Source: Mucilaginibacter robiniae
Lineage (GTDB): Bacteria > Bacteroidota > Bacteroidia > Sphingobacteriales > Sphingobacteriaceae
Assembly: GCF_012849215.1 (NCBI RefSeq)
Contig: NZ_CP051682.1
Location: 1,860,001 to 1,924,000, forward strand
Length of the DNA stretch: 64,000 nt
Direction of reading: 5' to 3'
Position 1 is the first letter of the stretch, and every line of letters starts with the position of its first letter. The notes beneath the pieces were generated by a model, which did no database searches, was not told the origin of the DNA, and saw only the letters and a program-made list of their open reading frames with translations. Made by a program: the position numbers and the translations under genes. Of the stretch, positions 45,231-53,323 are shown piece after piece.

Positions 45231-45855
45231 TTACTAAGTAAGCTTTCAGTAATTTTTTGAAGTAAGATTTTACCCGGGGTTTTAGCTTTTCGTCCAGATT
45301 TTGCGGATCCATAATATCATAGCCAAACATCATGGAACACATTTGCGGTGTATTCAGCATAAAGTTTTTAATGCCGAATACAGTAGCTATAATCATATCA
45401 GTATCCAGGTTGCTGGCAAACTCACCTTTTTCAATTCCAGCATGCAGAATTTTCCGAAACTCAATCACATTCGTCATCAGCATTTTGCTCAGCTTATCCG
45501 TCAGCTCGCCACGGCGGCTGATAGACATTTCCTGATACAACATTTTTTGAAAACAGCTGGTTGTGAATATCCGGTCAATGTAGGCATTCAGGTATTGTTC
45601 TACTTTGTCCCAACTGCCAATGCTGTCATCGCTGCCTATATCTTGAAGCTGGGTATAAAAAGTAGCAGTGCGCCGTTCAAAAATGGCCAGAAACAAACCT
45701 TCTTTCGAACCGAAGTAATAGTTGAGCATAGCCATGTTCACGCCCGCTTCTCCCGAAATCATACGGGTGGAAGCGCCATCAAAGCCATGTTCAGCAAACA
45801 CGCGCTCAGCTACATCCAGTATATGATCTTTTTTGTCTGTCTTTTCTTTTTCCAT
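45205..45855 (-). CDS. TetR/AcrR-family transcriptional regulator of the efflux operon
   Basis: A 216-residue regulator from the ATG at 45855 (MEKEKTDKKDHILDVAERVF). The in-frame extension to 45957 runs through the operator region and is rejected. The HTH is HGFDGASTRMISGEAGVNMAMLNYYFGSKEGLF. The C-terminal domain is the ligand-binding type. It is first in the efflux operon and two palindromes sit just upstream (45875-45894, 45951-45964), so it most likely represses its own operon until a drug binds. Confidence 0.92.
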   Translation of the reverse strand: MEKEKTDKKDHILDVAERVFAEHGFDGASTRMISGEAGVNMAMLNYYFGSKEGLFLAIFERRTATFYTQLQDIGSDDSIGSWDKVEQYLNAYIDRIFTTSCFQKMLYQEMSISRRGELTDKLSKMLMTNVIEFRKILHAGIEKGEFASNLDTDMIIATVFGIKNFMLNTPQMCSMMFGYDIMDPQNLDEKLKPRVKSYFKKLLKAYLVNGNDNSKQ

Positions 45856-45874
45856 GTCTTTTACCGACACAAAA

Positions 45875-45894
45875 TTAATCAAACGATTGATTAA
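45875..45894 (-). promoter_or_regulatory. Probable TetR operator 1
   Basis: TTAATCAAACGATTGATTAA has perfect 8-bp arms TTAATCAA/TTGATTAA around ACGA. It lies 20 bp before the TetR start. Confidence 0.65.
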
Positions 45895-45950
45895 AATAAA
45901 GCACCTTTCAATAAATCTTGCACTGTACTGACTTTCAACCACAAGAAAAC

Positions 45951-45964
45951 TAATCATCTGATTA
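45951..45964. promoter_or_regulatory. Probable TetR operator 2
   Basis: TAATCA-TC-TGATTA repeats the half-site TAATCA/TGATTA of operator 1. It lies between the TetR gene and the divergent PIG-L gene, so it might also affect the latter. Confidence 0.45.
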
Positions 45965-46054
45965 ACTTTTTAATGAGAATAGCCGGATTACTGATTTGTT
46001 TTTAATATTTGTACATTCATGATGCCATTATGGCTTATGCATTTTTAACTGTAT

Positions 46055-48517
46055 ATGAAACTATTACGACTGCTGCTGATAACTTGTTTATTTACCCGTA
46101 TAGCTTTTGGCCAAACTGCCCCAACAACCAGTTTGTCTGACATTAAACAAACCTTTAAAAAGCTTAATGTATTAGGCAGCGTACTTTATGTAGCCGCGCA
46201 TCCTGATGATGAAAACACCCGGTTGCTGGCTTACTTAGCGTTAGAAAGGCATTATCGTACAGGTTATTTATCATTAACCCGTGGTGATGGCGGCCAAAAC
46301 CTCATCGGCAACGAACAAGGCGAACTATTAGGCTTAACCCGTACACAGGAACTCTTAGCTGCCCGCCGTATGGATGGTGCCGAACAGTTTTTTACCCGAG
46401 CCAACGATTTTGGCTTTTCGAAGAACCCGGAAGAAACTTTAAAAATTTGGGATCGGGAAAAGATATTGGGTGATGTAGTATGGGTAATCCGCAATTTTAA
46501 ACCTGATGTAATTATATGTCGCTTCCCAACCACTGGCGAAGGCGGACATGGGCACCATACCACCTCGGCCATCCTGGCGCAGGAAGCCTTTGCTGCCGCT
46601 GCCGACCCGAAACGTTTTCCGGAGCAGTTACAATATGTACAGCCTTGGCAAGCCAAACGCCTGCTGTGGAACACTTTTAATTTCGGCAGCACCAACACCA
46701 CCTCGGCCAACCAGTTTAAGCTGGATGCCGGCAGCTACAACCCGGCTTTAGGAAAAAGCTATGGTGAAATAGCAGCCGAAAGCCGTTCCAACCACCGTAC
46801 ACAAGGTTTTGGTACTGCCCGGCAGCGCGGCGAGGCTACCGAATACTTTAAAACCATATTGGGCGATGCTCCTCAAACGGATTTAATGGATGGCGTGAAC
46901 ACGACCTGGAGCCGTGTAAAAGGTGGTGAAGATATTGCAACTCATTTGGGTATTATCAGTAAAAACTTTGATGATGATGCACCTGAAAAATCGGTACCTG
47001 CACTGATTCAATTACGTGCCCGCATTGAGAAAGTACCCGATACTTACTGGCGCAACCAGAAATTACAGGCGCTGGATAACTTGATTACTACTTGCGCTGG
47101 TTTGTGGTTTGAAAGTTATGCCACCGAGCCTACCTATGCACTAGGTGACAGCATTAACATACAAGCACAGGTCATAAACCGCTACAGCAACCGGGTTAAG
47201 CTTAGCAGCGTGGAAGTGCAGCACCAAAGCCTGCACTTTGCCGACCCCGGACAGGTAATACCAGCTAACCAATTACAAACTTTCCGTTTGAAAGCCTATG
47301 CGGATAAGATATCACAACCCTACTGGCTGGCAGCCCCACATGGCATTGGTATGTACACCCTGCCTAACAACCAGATAGCCGGCAACCCGGAAAACTCAGA
47401 TCAGCTTAAAGTAACTTATATCTTTATTATAGAAGGCCGGCCTATTCGCCTGGAGCGACGGTTGATGTTCAAGTACGTTGACCCTGCACGGGGTGAGCTT
47501 TACCAACCTATTGAAATAGCCCCGCCAGTAACGGCCAATATGGAGAACAAAGATTATGTGTACAGTACCCGCCAACCGCAAACTATTCAAATCAAGCTTA
47601 AAAGCTTTGTAAATGGCAGCGGCACCATCAGCCTTAAACCTATAGCAGGATGGCAGATTAGTCCGGCGAATGTACCTTTTACCAACAAGCATAAAGATGA
47701 AGAATGGACTGCCGAGTTTAAGGTAAGCCCCGCAGCAGGTACACCTTTTGAAACCCGTACGGCCGAAGCGATAGTTACTGTTAATGGTCAGCAGTACTCG
47801 ATGGGTTTGCAGCGTATCCGGTATGAGCATATTCCGAATATTACGCTGTTCCCACCAGCACAAGCCAAATTGATTAATTTGGACTTGAAAACTGCCGGCA
47901 AAAAGATAGGCTACTTGCCTGGTGCTGGTGATTTGGTACCCGATGCTTTGCGCCAGATAGGCTATGAAGTACATATTCTGACCGAAAGCGAGATCATGAA
48001 TAGCGACTTATCGGTGTATGATGCTATTGTAACCGGCGTGCGAGCTTATAACGTAGATCAGCGTTTGGTGGTAGAACAACCCAAATTAATGGCCTACGTA
48101 AAGAATGGTGGTAACCTGGTAGTACAGTACAATAATTTTGCCGGACTGGTGGTACCGCAAATTGGTCCCTACCCTTTCCAGGTAGTAAATCAGCGCGTTA
48201 CTGATGAGAATGCCCAAGTAACCATTACCAACCCGCAAAGCCCATTGTTAAATTACCCGAACAAAATAACTCAAGCCGATTTTGAAGGCTGGATACAAGA
48301 ACGCGGCTTGTACTTCGTGACCAATATTGCGCCTGAATACCAAACCTTATTTGAGATGAACGATCCCGGTGAAGCCCCCAACAAAGGTTCACTCATCACC
48401 ACCAATTATGGCAAAGGCCGGTTTACTTACACTTCACTGGATTTCTTCCGGGAGTTACCAGCAGGAATACCTGGTGCCTATCGGTTGTTTGTGAATTTAT
48501 TGAGTATGAAAAAATAA
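46055..48517 (+). CDS. Exported PIG-L/LmbE-family deacetylase
   Basis: An 820-residue protein with a signal peptide (LRLLLITCLFTRIAFGQ). The N-terminal PIG-L domain has the zinc motif AHPDDE (48-53) and later GEGGHGHHTTS. These enzymes remove acetyl from GlcNAc-type amides. The C-terminal ~450 residues include beta-sandwich domains and a class I-glutamine-amidotransferase-like fold (YDAIVTGVRAYNVDQRL...VQYNNFAG). This size and order is common in Bacteroidota and points to periplasmic glycan or glycoconjugate processing. Single gene; the substrate is unknown. Confidence 0.87.
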   Translation: MKLLRLLLITCLFTRIAFGQTAPTTSLSDIKQTFKKLNVLGSVLYVAAHPDDENTRLLAYLALERHYRTGYLSLTRGDGGQNLIGNEQGELLGLTRTQELLAARRMDGAEQFFTRANDFGFSKNPEETLKIWDREKILGDVVWVIRNFKPDVIICRFPTTGEGGHGHHTTSAILAQEAFAAAADPKRFPEQLQYVQPWQAKRLLWNTFNFGSTNTTSANQFKLDAGSYNPALGKSYGEIAAESRSNHRTQGFGTARQRGEATEYFKTILGDAPQTDLMDGVNTTWSRVKGGEDIATHLGIISKNFDDDAPEKSVPALIQLRARIEKVPDTYWRNQKLQALDNLITTCAGLWFESYATEPTYALGDSINIQAQVINRYSNRVKLSSVEVQHQSLHFADPGQVIPANQLQTFRLKAYADKISQPYWLAAPHGIGMYTLPNNQIAGNPENSDQLKVTYIFIIEGRPIRLERRLMFKYVDPARGELYQPIEIAPPVTANMENKDYVYSTRQPQTIQIKLKSFVNGSGTISLKPIAGWQISPANVPFTNKHKDEEWTAEFKVSPAAGTPFETRTAEAIVTVNGQQYSMGLQRIRYEHIPNITLFPPAQAKLINLDLKTAGKKIGYLPGAGDLVPDALRQIGYEVHILTESEIMNSDLSVYDAIVTGVRAYNVDQRLVVEQPKLMAYVKNGGNLVVQYNNFAGLVVPQIGPYPFQVVNQRVTDENAQVTITNPQSPLLNYPNKITQADFEGWIQERGLYFVTNIAPEYQTLFEMNDPGEAPNKGSLITTNYGKGRFTYTSLDFFRELPAGIPGAYRLFVNLLSMKK

Positions 48518-48540
48518 TGGCAGAAGAACGAATTTTTAAT

Positions 48541-48570
48541 GCCACGAGTTTACGTAATGTAACTCGTGGC
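48541..48570. repeat. REP-like palindrome after the PIG-L gene
   Basis: GCCACGAGTT (48541-48550) and AACTCGTGGC (48561-48570) are exact complements. There is no T-run. It could be a weak terminator or a dispersed palindrome. Confidence 0.5.
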
Positions 48571-48689
48571 AAACTATTATACTAAGCGTTAAAGCTTTAA
48601 TGCTAGCAAATAGATGTCCTAATTATACCTGATTAATAGGAGACATATACTGCATAATTTAAACACATAATACAGTACTTGTACAGATT

Positions 48690-49256
48690 TCAAATTTTAA
48701 GTAACCCACGAAACCCTCTGCCAGCATAGTAAGATTCGGCTCCGTTATGATATACAAAGACGGTGTTGTAACGGCGGTCACAAAAAAGAGCTCCGCCAAG
48801 TTTTCTGATGTCAGCAGGCGTCTCTATCCAGCTTGATGTTTTAACATCAAAGCTTCCGAGCTTCTGCAGTTCCCAGTATTGTTCTTCAGTTAAAAGCTGA
48901 ATACCCATGTTAGCAGCCATATCTACAGCGCTGTTCTCAGGCTTATTTTCTTTTCTGGACTCTAAAGCTTTCCGGTCATAGCAAATACTCCTGCGGCCTT
49001 TGGGGCTTTCCGCTGAACAATCGTAAAACACATATTCATCTGTTGCTTTATTATAAGCTACCACATCCGGTTCACCACCCGTTCTTTCCATTTCATAAAG
49101 CGACCATAGTTTTTCCTTATCAGCTTCTATCTTAGTTTGTAATGGCATCCATTCTAAGCCAGCATGGCGTTGCTCATTTTTCTCAAAGCGATTTTTCAAA
49201 GTGTTAAGAAGCTCTTCACTTTGCTCTGCTGATAAGTTCTGTTGTGGATTTTTCAT
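48690..49256 (-). CDS. DUF4256 domain protein
   Basis: A 188-residue cytoplasmic protein. LLNTLKNRFEKNEQRHAGLEWMPLQTKIEA, ERTGGEPDVVAY, YVFYDCSAESPKGRRSICYDRKALESRK and the C-terminal GGALFCDRRYNTVFVYHNGAESYYAGRGFRGLL are the conserved blocks of DUF4256. The function is unknown. It is monocistronic by position and starts 74 bp beyond the stop of the SDR gene. The strong conservation of charged and aromatic residues suggests an enzyme-like pocket, but that is only inference. Confidence 0.82.
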   Translation of the reverse strand: MKNPQQNLSAEQSEELLNTLKNRFEKNEQRHAGLEWMPLQTKIEADKEKLWSLYEMERTGGEPDVVAYNKATDEYVFYDCSAESPKGRRSICYDRKALESRKENKPENSAVDMAANMGIQLLTEEQYWELQKLGSFDVKTSSWIETPADIRKLGGALFCDRRYNTVFVYHNGAESYYAGRGFRGLLKI

Positions 49257-49330
49257 ACAGCTTATTTCTATCTTAATAACTGTTCAAGAAAATGGCGGGT
49301 TATATAGGATTCTAAAGTAAGTAATTTGCT

Positions 49331-50140
49331 TCACTTGATACCATAATAAGCACTCAGCAACTTTGTAAATACAGCAGCAGGTAATATCTTTTTTAAGGTG
49401 GGTACTATAGTTTGCCCGATAGCGCCTACTAAGTATCGTTGTGCCGGATGGGACTGTTTTACAATTTTACAAATCAAAGCCGCTAGTAGGTCGGGGTGGG
49501 AACCCTTGGCTTCATCGGCAGCCATACGGGCAATGGCGGCTTCACTTTCTGCATTTAATTGCTGGTGATTTAACGTACTTGCCACATGTTGACGGTTGAT
49601 AGTGGCCGATGTTTTAAAATCTCCGGGATTAACGACCACAACCTTAACGCCTGTATTTTTCAGCTCCATTCGCAGGCTTTCCGAATAACCTTCTACAGCA
49701 AACTTAGATGCACTATACAAACCATGATAAGGCACACCCAACAAGCCTGCTATCGAACTGATATTAATCACCAACCCGCTCTTCTGCTGAATCATGCTTG
49801 GCAATACGGCACTGCTTACCCGCACCACCCCAAAAAAGTTAACCTCAAACTGCTGCTGTGCATAGGCAACAGGCATGGTGTACAACGGTCCGGCAAAAGC
49901 CAGACCCGCGTTATTAACCAATACATCAATCCGGCCTTCCGCTTTGATAATCAGGTTTACCGCGTGTTGCACCGAGGCATCATCCGTAACATCCATCAAA
50001 ATCAGGTTAAAGGCATTTTCCTGCATCTGCTCCGGATGACGCGCCGTACCATATACCCTATGTCCCTGCGCAGCCAGCGCACGGGCAGCAGCTAAACCCA
50101 AGCCCGATGATGCGCCGGTAATCAGGATAACCTTTTTCAT
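49331..50140 (-). CDS. Short-chain dehydrogenase/reductase
   Basis: A 269-residue classical SDR. The cofactor motif is ITGASSGLGLA (TGxxxGxG), followed by LVNNAGLAFAG. Catalytic Ser is in INISSIAG and the YSASKFAVEG motif gives Y-x-x-x-K. The N-terminal loop GTARHPEQ (Arg after strand 2) suggests NADP preference. It is an oxidoreductase of unknown substrate in the cytoplasm. It begins 12 bp after the gltX stop on the same strand, so the two may be cotranscribed. Confidence 0.88.
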   Translation of the reverse strand: MKKVILITGASSGLGLAAARALAAQGHRVYGTARHPEQMQENAFNLILMDVTDDASVQHAVNLIIKAEGRIDVLVNNAGLAFAGPLYTMPVAYAQQQFEVNFFGVVRVSSAVLPSMIQQKSGLVINISSIAGLLGVPYHGLYSASKFAVEGYSESLRMELKNTGVKVVVVNPGDFKTSATINRQHVASTLNHQQLNAESEAAIARMAADEAKGSHPDLLAALICKIVKQSHPAQRYLVGAIGQTIVPTLKKILPAAVFTKLLSAYYGIK

Positions 50141-50152
50141 TTCAAGCAGAAC

Positions 50153-51670
50153 TTACGCAAAGGCTGCTAATGCTTTTTCAATGCGGGCAATTACTTCAGC
50201 TTTACCTAGCTGTACAGCAATATCAAACACATGGGGGCCAAACTTGCCACCTACCAGCATAATACGGAATGGCAACATAGCATCGCCTATTTTAAAACCC
50301 TTTTTGGTAAGTAACGCTTTGAAATTGGTTTCCAGCTCAGTGGCCTCCCAAGTTTCAGCTTGTTGCAGCTGTGCAATAAAGGTTTTAAACATCTCAGTTT
50401 TCGCGTCGGTCCACTTAGGTTTTACCGCGTTGAGGTCGTAGCTTTCAGGCTGTTTGAAGAAGTACCAGCTGTGCTCATAAAAATCAGTAAGCAGCACGCA
50501 ACGGTCTTTCACCAGTTCAATTACTTTCAGCAGTTGCGCATCATCCGTTATGGCGAGGCCTTTATCTGCCAATATCGCTTTTACATCACCTAACAAACGT
50601 TCGGCGGTAGCTCTTTTAATCCACTCGGCATTGAACCATTTGGCTTTCTCAAAATCAAATTTAGCACCAGCTTTGCTTACCCGGTCCATCGAGAACTTCT
50701 CGGCCAGTTCATCCAGCGTAAATATTTCTTGGTCGGTACCATCGTTCCAACCCAATAAGGCTAGTAAGTTATTGAAAGCTTCCGGCATAAAGCCCAATTC
50801 ACGGAAACCTGGCGTTAGTTCGCCACTTTTAGGATCAGTCCAGCTCATAGCATATACCGGGAAACCCAAACGGGCACCATCGCGTTTGCTTAACTTACCA
50901 TGCCCATCCGGTTTTAATATTAAAGGTAAATGCGCCCATTGTGGCATATCGGCTTTCCAGCCCAAGTATTCCCACAACAACAAATGCACTGGTGCCGAAG
51001 GCAGCCACTCCTCCCCCCTGAAAGCGTGCGAAATATGCATCAGAAAATCATCTACTACCACCGCTAAATGGTAAGTAGGCATGCCGTCGGCTTTCAGCAG
51101 CACTTTATCATCTACCTGGTTGGTTTCAAAACTTACATGACCGCGTATCATGTCAGTAAAGCTGATGGTTTCGTCTTCCGGCATTTTGATGCGGATTACA
51201 TGCGGCGTGCCTGCTTGCAGAAGTTGCTCTACCTCATGCTCCGGCAAAGCCAATGAGTTTCGCAAACTATTGCGGGAAGCCATGCCATATTGAAAGTTCG
51301 GGACTGTAGCCCGTTGTTTTTCCAGTTCTTCGGGTGTGTCAAAAGCATAGTAAGCATGACCTTGGCGCACCAGTTTTTCCGCATACTCGCGGTACAATGA
51401 TTTACGTTCACTTTGGCGATAAGGCGCAAAAGGGCCACCTACCTGTGCACTTTCATCAGCATTCAAACCGCACCATTTCAAGCATTCAAATATGTATTCT
51501 TCCGCACCTTCTACGTAGCGGTTTTGGTCGGTATCTTCAATACGCAGCACAAAAGTGCCGTTATGCTTTTTGGCAAACAGGTAGTTAAACAATACGGTAC
51601 GCACACCGCCCAGGTGTAAACCACCTGTCGGACTTGGCGCAAAGCGCACTCTTACTTTCTTTTCTGACAT
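50153..51670 (-). CDS. gltX: Glutamyl-tRNA synthetase
   Basis: A 505-residue class Ic synthetase. The N-terminal VRVRFAPSPTGGLHLGGVRTVLFNYL carries the HIGH-equivalent HLGG, and GKLSKRDGAR is the KMSKS equivalent. A C-terminal helical anticodon domain completes it. It charges tRNA-Glu. In many bacteria the non-discriminating type also charges tRNA-Gln; that cannot be settled from sequence. Length is normal. Confidence 0.96.
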   Translation of the reverse strand: MSEKKVRVRFAPSPTGGLHLGGVRTVLFNYLFAKKHNGTFVLRIEDTDQNRYVEGAEEYIFECLKWCGLNADESAQVGGPFAPYRQSERKSLYREYAEKLVRQGHAYYAFDTPEELEKQRATVPNFQYGMASRNSLRNSLALPEHEVEQLLQAGTPHVIRIKMPEDETISFTDMIRGHVSFETNQVDDKVLLKADGMPTYHLAVVVDDFLMHISHAFRGEEWLPSAPVHLLLWEYLGWKADMPQWAHLPLILKPDGHGKLSKRDGARLGFPVYAMSWTDPKSGELTPGFRELGFMPEAFNNLLALLGWNDGTDQEIFTLDELAEKFSMDRVSKAGAKFDFEKAKWFNAEWIKRATAERLLGDVKAILADKGLAITDDAQLLKVIELVKDRCVLLTDFYEHSWYFFKQPESYDLNAVKPKWTDAKTEMFKTFIAQLQQAETWEATELETNFKALLTKKGFKIGDAMLPFRIMLVGGKFGPHVFDIAVQLGKAEVIARIEKALAAFA

Positions 51671-51700
51671 AGACGCAAATATACATTAGTGGAAATATAA

Positions 51701-51840
51701 ACAAGAACCAAGAGCTAAGAAGCGAGAACCTAGAAAAAAGCAACCAGGCCATCGAGTGCTAAAATTAATATAGCTATTGCACTACTGCATACTAAGAACT
51801 ATCCCAACATCTTGGTTCTTGGCTCTCGGTTCTTGTTTCT
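51701..51840. repeat. Inverted heptamer-based repeats between gltX and the zinc peptidase
   Basis: ACAAGAACCAAGAGC... at 51701-51730 is built of 7-base units of the AAGAACC/AAGAGCC type. The reverse complement of 51811-51840 has the same units (AAGAACC, GAGAGCC, AAGAACC). The two arms form an imperfect ~30-bp inverted repeat about 80 bp apart. Confidence 0.6.
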
Positions 51841-51902
51841 ATTCCACAAAAACAAACCCTGCCAACCTCCTGTTATGCACTAACATTAAATATCAGATAC
51901 TC

Positions 51903-52754
51903 ATGCAATGGATGGGCAGACGCGAAAGCGATAACGTAGAAGAAGGTAGCGGCGGTGGTGGTGGCCGTATGGCTGTAGGTGGTGGCATTGTAGGCATCAT
52001 CGGCCTTATTATCTATATGTTTACCGGTGTGAACCCTACGCAAATGCTGAATGGCGGTACCGACCAAGGTCAGGGCCAGCAACAAAACCAGCGTGTAACG
52101 CAGGATGAAAATGACCAGATGAAGTTTTCGCGCGTGGTGCTGGCTGATACGGAAGACATTTGGAACAAGCTATTCAGCGATATGGGTCAAAGCTATAAAG
52201 AACCTATTCTGCATTTTTACAGTGGTGGTGTTAATACCGAAGGTTGTGGCTTTGCACAGTCGGCAACCGGACCTTTTTACTGCCCAGGCGATCAGAAAGT
52301 ATATCTGGATTTATCTTTTTTTGATGAATTGCAAAACAAGCTAGGTGCATCGGGCGAGTTTGCGCGGGCTTACGTAATTGCGCATGAGGTTGGGCACCAT
52401 GTGCAAGATTTGTTAGGCACTACAAATAAGGTAGAACAAGCCGAACAGAACATGAGCGATGAAGAACGCAACCGCATGTCGGTTAAAGTGGAATTACAGG
52501 CCGATTTTTATGCCGGCGTATGGGCCCATTATGAACAAAGTATGAAAGGGGTAATTAACCAGCAGGATATTGAAAGCGCCTTGAGCGCTGCCAGCGCTGT
52601 AGGTGATGACCGCTTGCAACAGGAAACCCAGGGCCGTGTAGAACCCGATTCATTTACACATGGTACCAGCGCACAACGCATGTACTGGTTTAAAAAAGGC
52701 TACGAAACCGGCGATATACGGCAGGGTAATACGTTTAGTGATTCAAGTTTGTAG
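51903..52754 (+). CDS. Neutral zinc metallopeptidase (YpfJ/KPN_02809 family)
   Basis: A 283-residue protein from the ATG at 51903 (MQWMGRRESDNVEEG); the longer frame to 51777 crosses the repeat region and is rejected. A Gly-rich start is followed by one helix (VGGGIVGIIGLIIYMFTG) that anchors it. The FCPGDQKVYLDLSFF-like segment, then AHEVGHH with zinc ligands H161 and H165, and the later ELQADFYAGVWAH giving the third ligand, mark the family. The in vivo role is unknown. It is membrane-anchored with the catalytic domain probably outside. Confidence 0.87.
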   Translation: MQWMGRRESDNVEEGSGGGGGRMAVGGGIVGIIGLIIYMFTGVNPTQMLNGGTDQGQGQQQNQRVTQDENDQMKFSRVVLADTEDIWNKLFSDMGQSYKEPILHFYSGGVNTEGCGFAQSATGPFYCPGDQKVYLDLSFFDELQNKLGASGEFARAYVIAHEVGHHVQDLLGTTNKVEQAEQNMSDEERNRMSVKVELQADFYAGVWAHYEQSMKGVINQQDIESALSAASAVGDDRLQQETQGRVEPDSFTHGTSAQRMYWFKKGYETGDIRQGNTFSDSSL

Positions 52755-52783
52755 GTTAAAATACACTATTTAATTCGTGCTTT

Positions 52784-53152
52784 ATGAATGCAAAACCTAT
52801 TTCTCCTAAAATGCATGGCCTGATTGACTATGCTTTAGTAGGCAGCTTACTTACTCTACCATCCATATTAGGCTTAAAGAAAACTGTAAGAAATACTTAT
52901 GCGGCAGAAGGTTTAGCATTGTTAATTTACGTTGCTCTTACCGACCATCCTGTAGCGGTAAAACCGCTTATTCCGTTTCCGGTACATGGCAAAATTGATC
53001 CGTTTAACGTAGGACAATTTGCACTACAAAGTTTTTTAAAGCCTTTTAGAAAAGATAAAAAAACCTTATTGTTTAATTTGGGCTTTACCGCGCTTGCAGG
53101 TATAACCGTACTATTAACGGATTGGAACGGGCCTACTAAAACTTCAAAATAA
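52784..53152 (+). CDS. Small membrane protein, SPW-repeat-like, unknown function
   Basis: A 122-residue protein with about three to four hydrophobic segments. ISPKMHGLIDYALVGSLLTLPSILGL begins it, then AAEGLALLIYVALTDHPVAVKPLIPFPVHGKIDPFNVGQ and a final FNLGFTALAGITVLLTDW. The H-G-x-x-D-Y and H-G-K-I-D pair suggests a duplicated helix unit. It is a family I have seen in Bacteroidota genomes without a function. It follows the metallopeptidase by 29 bp and may be in the same operon. Confidence 0.45.
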   Translation: MNAKPISPKMHGLIDYALVGSLLTLPSILGLKKTVRNTYAAEGLALLIYVALTDHPVAVKPLIPFPVHGKIDPFNVGQFALQSFLKPFRKDKKTLLFNLGFTALAGITVLLTDWNGPTKTSK

Positions 53153-53263
53153 CCTGTACATATAAGATAGTCACCTATTTATCATATTGTACAAAATATG
53201 CCTTCATGAAAAGCAATAGCTATGTACTTAAATGTAGCTAAATTGTTAATCTGCTCTCCAAAA

Positions 53264-53320
53264 CCTGCTAAATACTTTGTTTACATTAGTAGCGCTCAAC
53301 CTGCCGGTTGAACATACAAA
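53264..53320 (+). promoter_or_regulatory. Duplicated leader with hairpin, copy 1 (beta-helix gene)
   Basis: AAATACTTTG resembles a -7 box. It is followed by TTACATTAG and a hairpin TCAACC-tgcc-GGTTGA (53296-53311) that ends 12 bases before the ATG at 53324. The ~56-base block recurs before the amidase gene at 55152-55207. Confidence 0.65.
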
Positions 53321-53323
53321 TAC

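Noticed and set aside
45856..45957. N-terminal extension of the TetR regulator
   Set aside because: It runs through the operator palindrome and adds residues not found before the standard HTH start.
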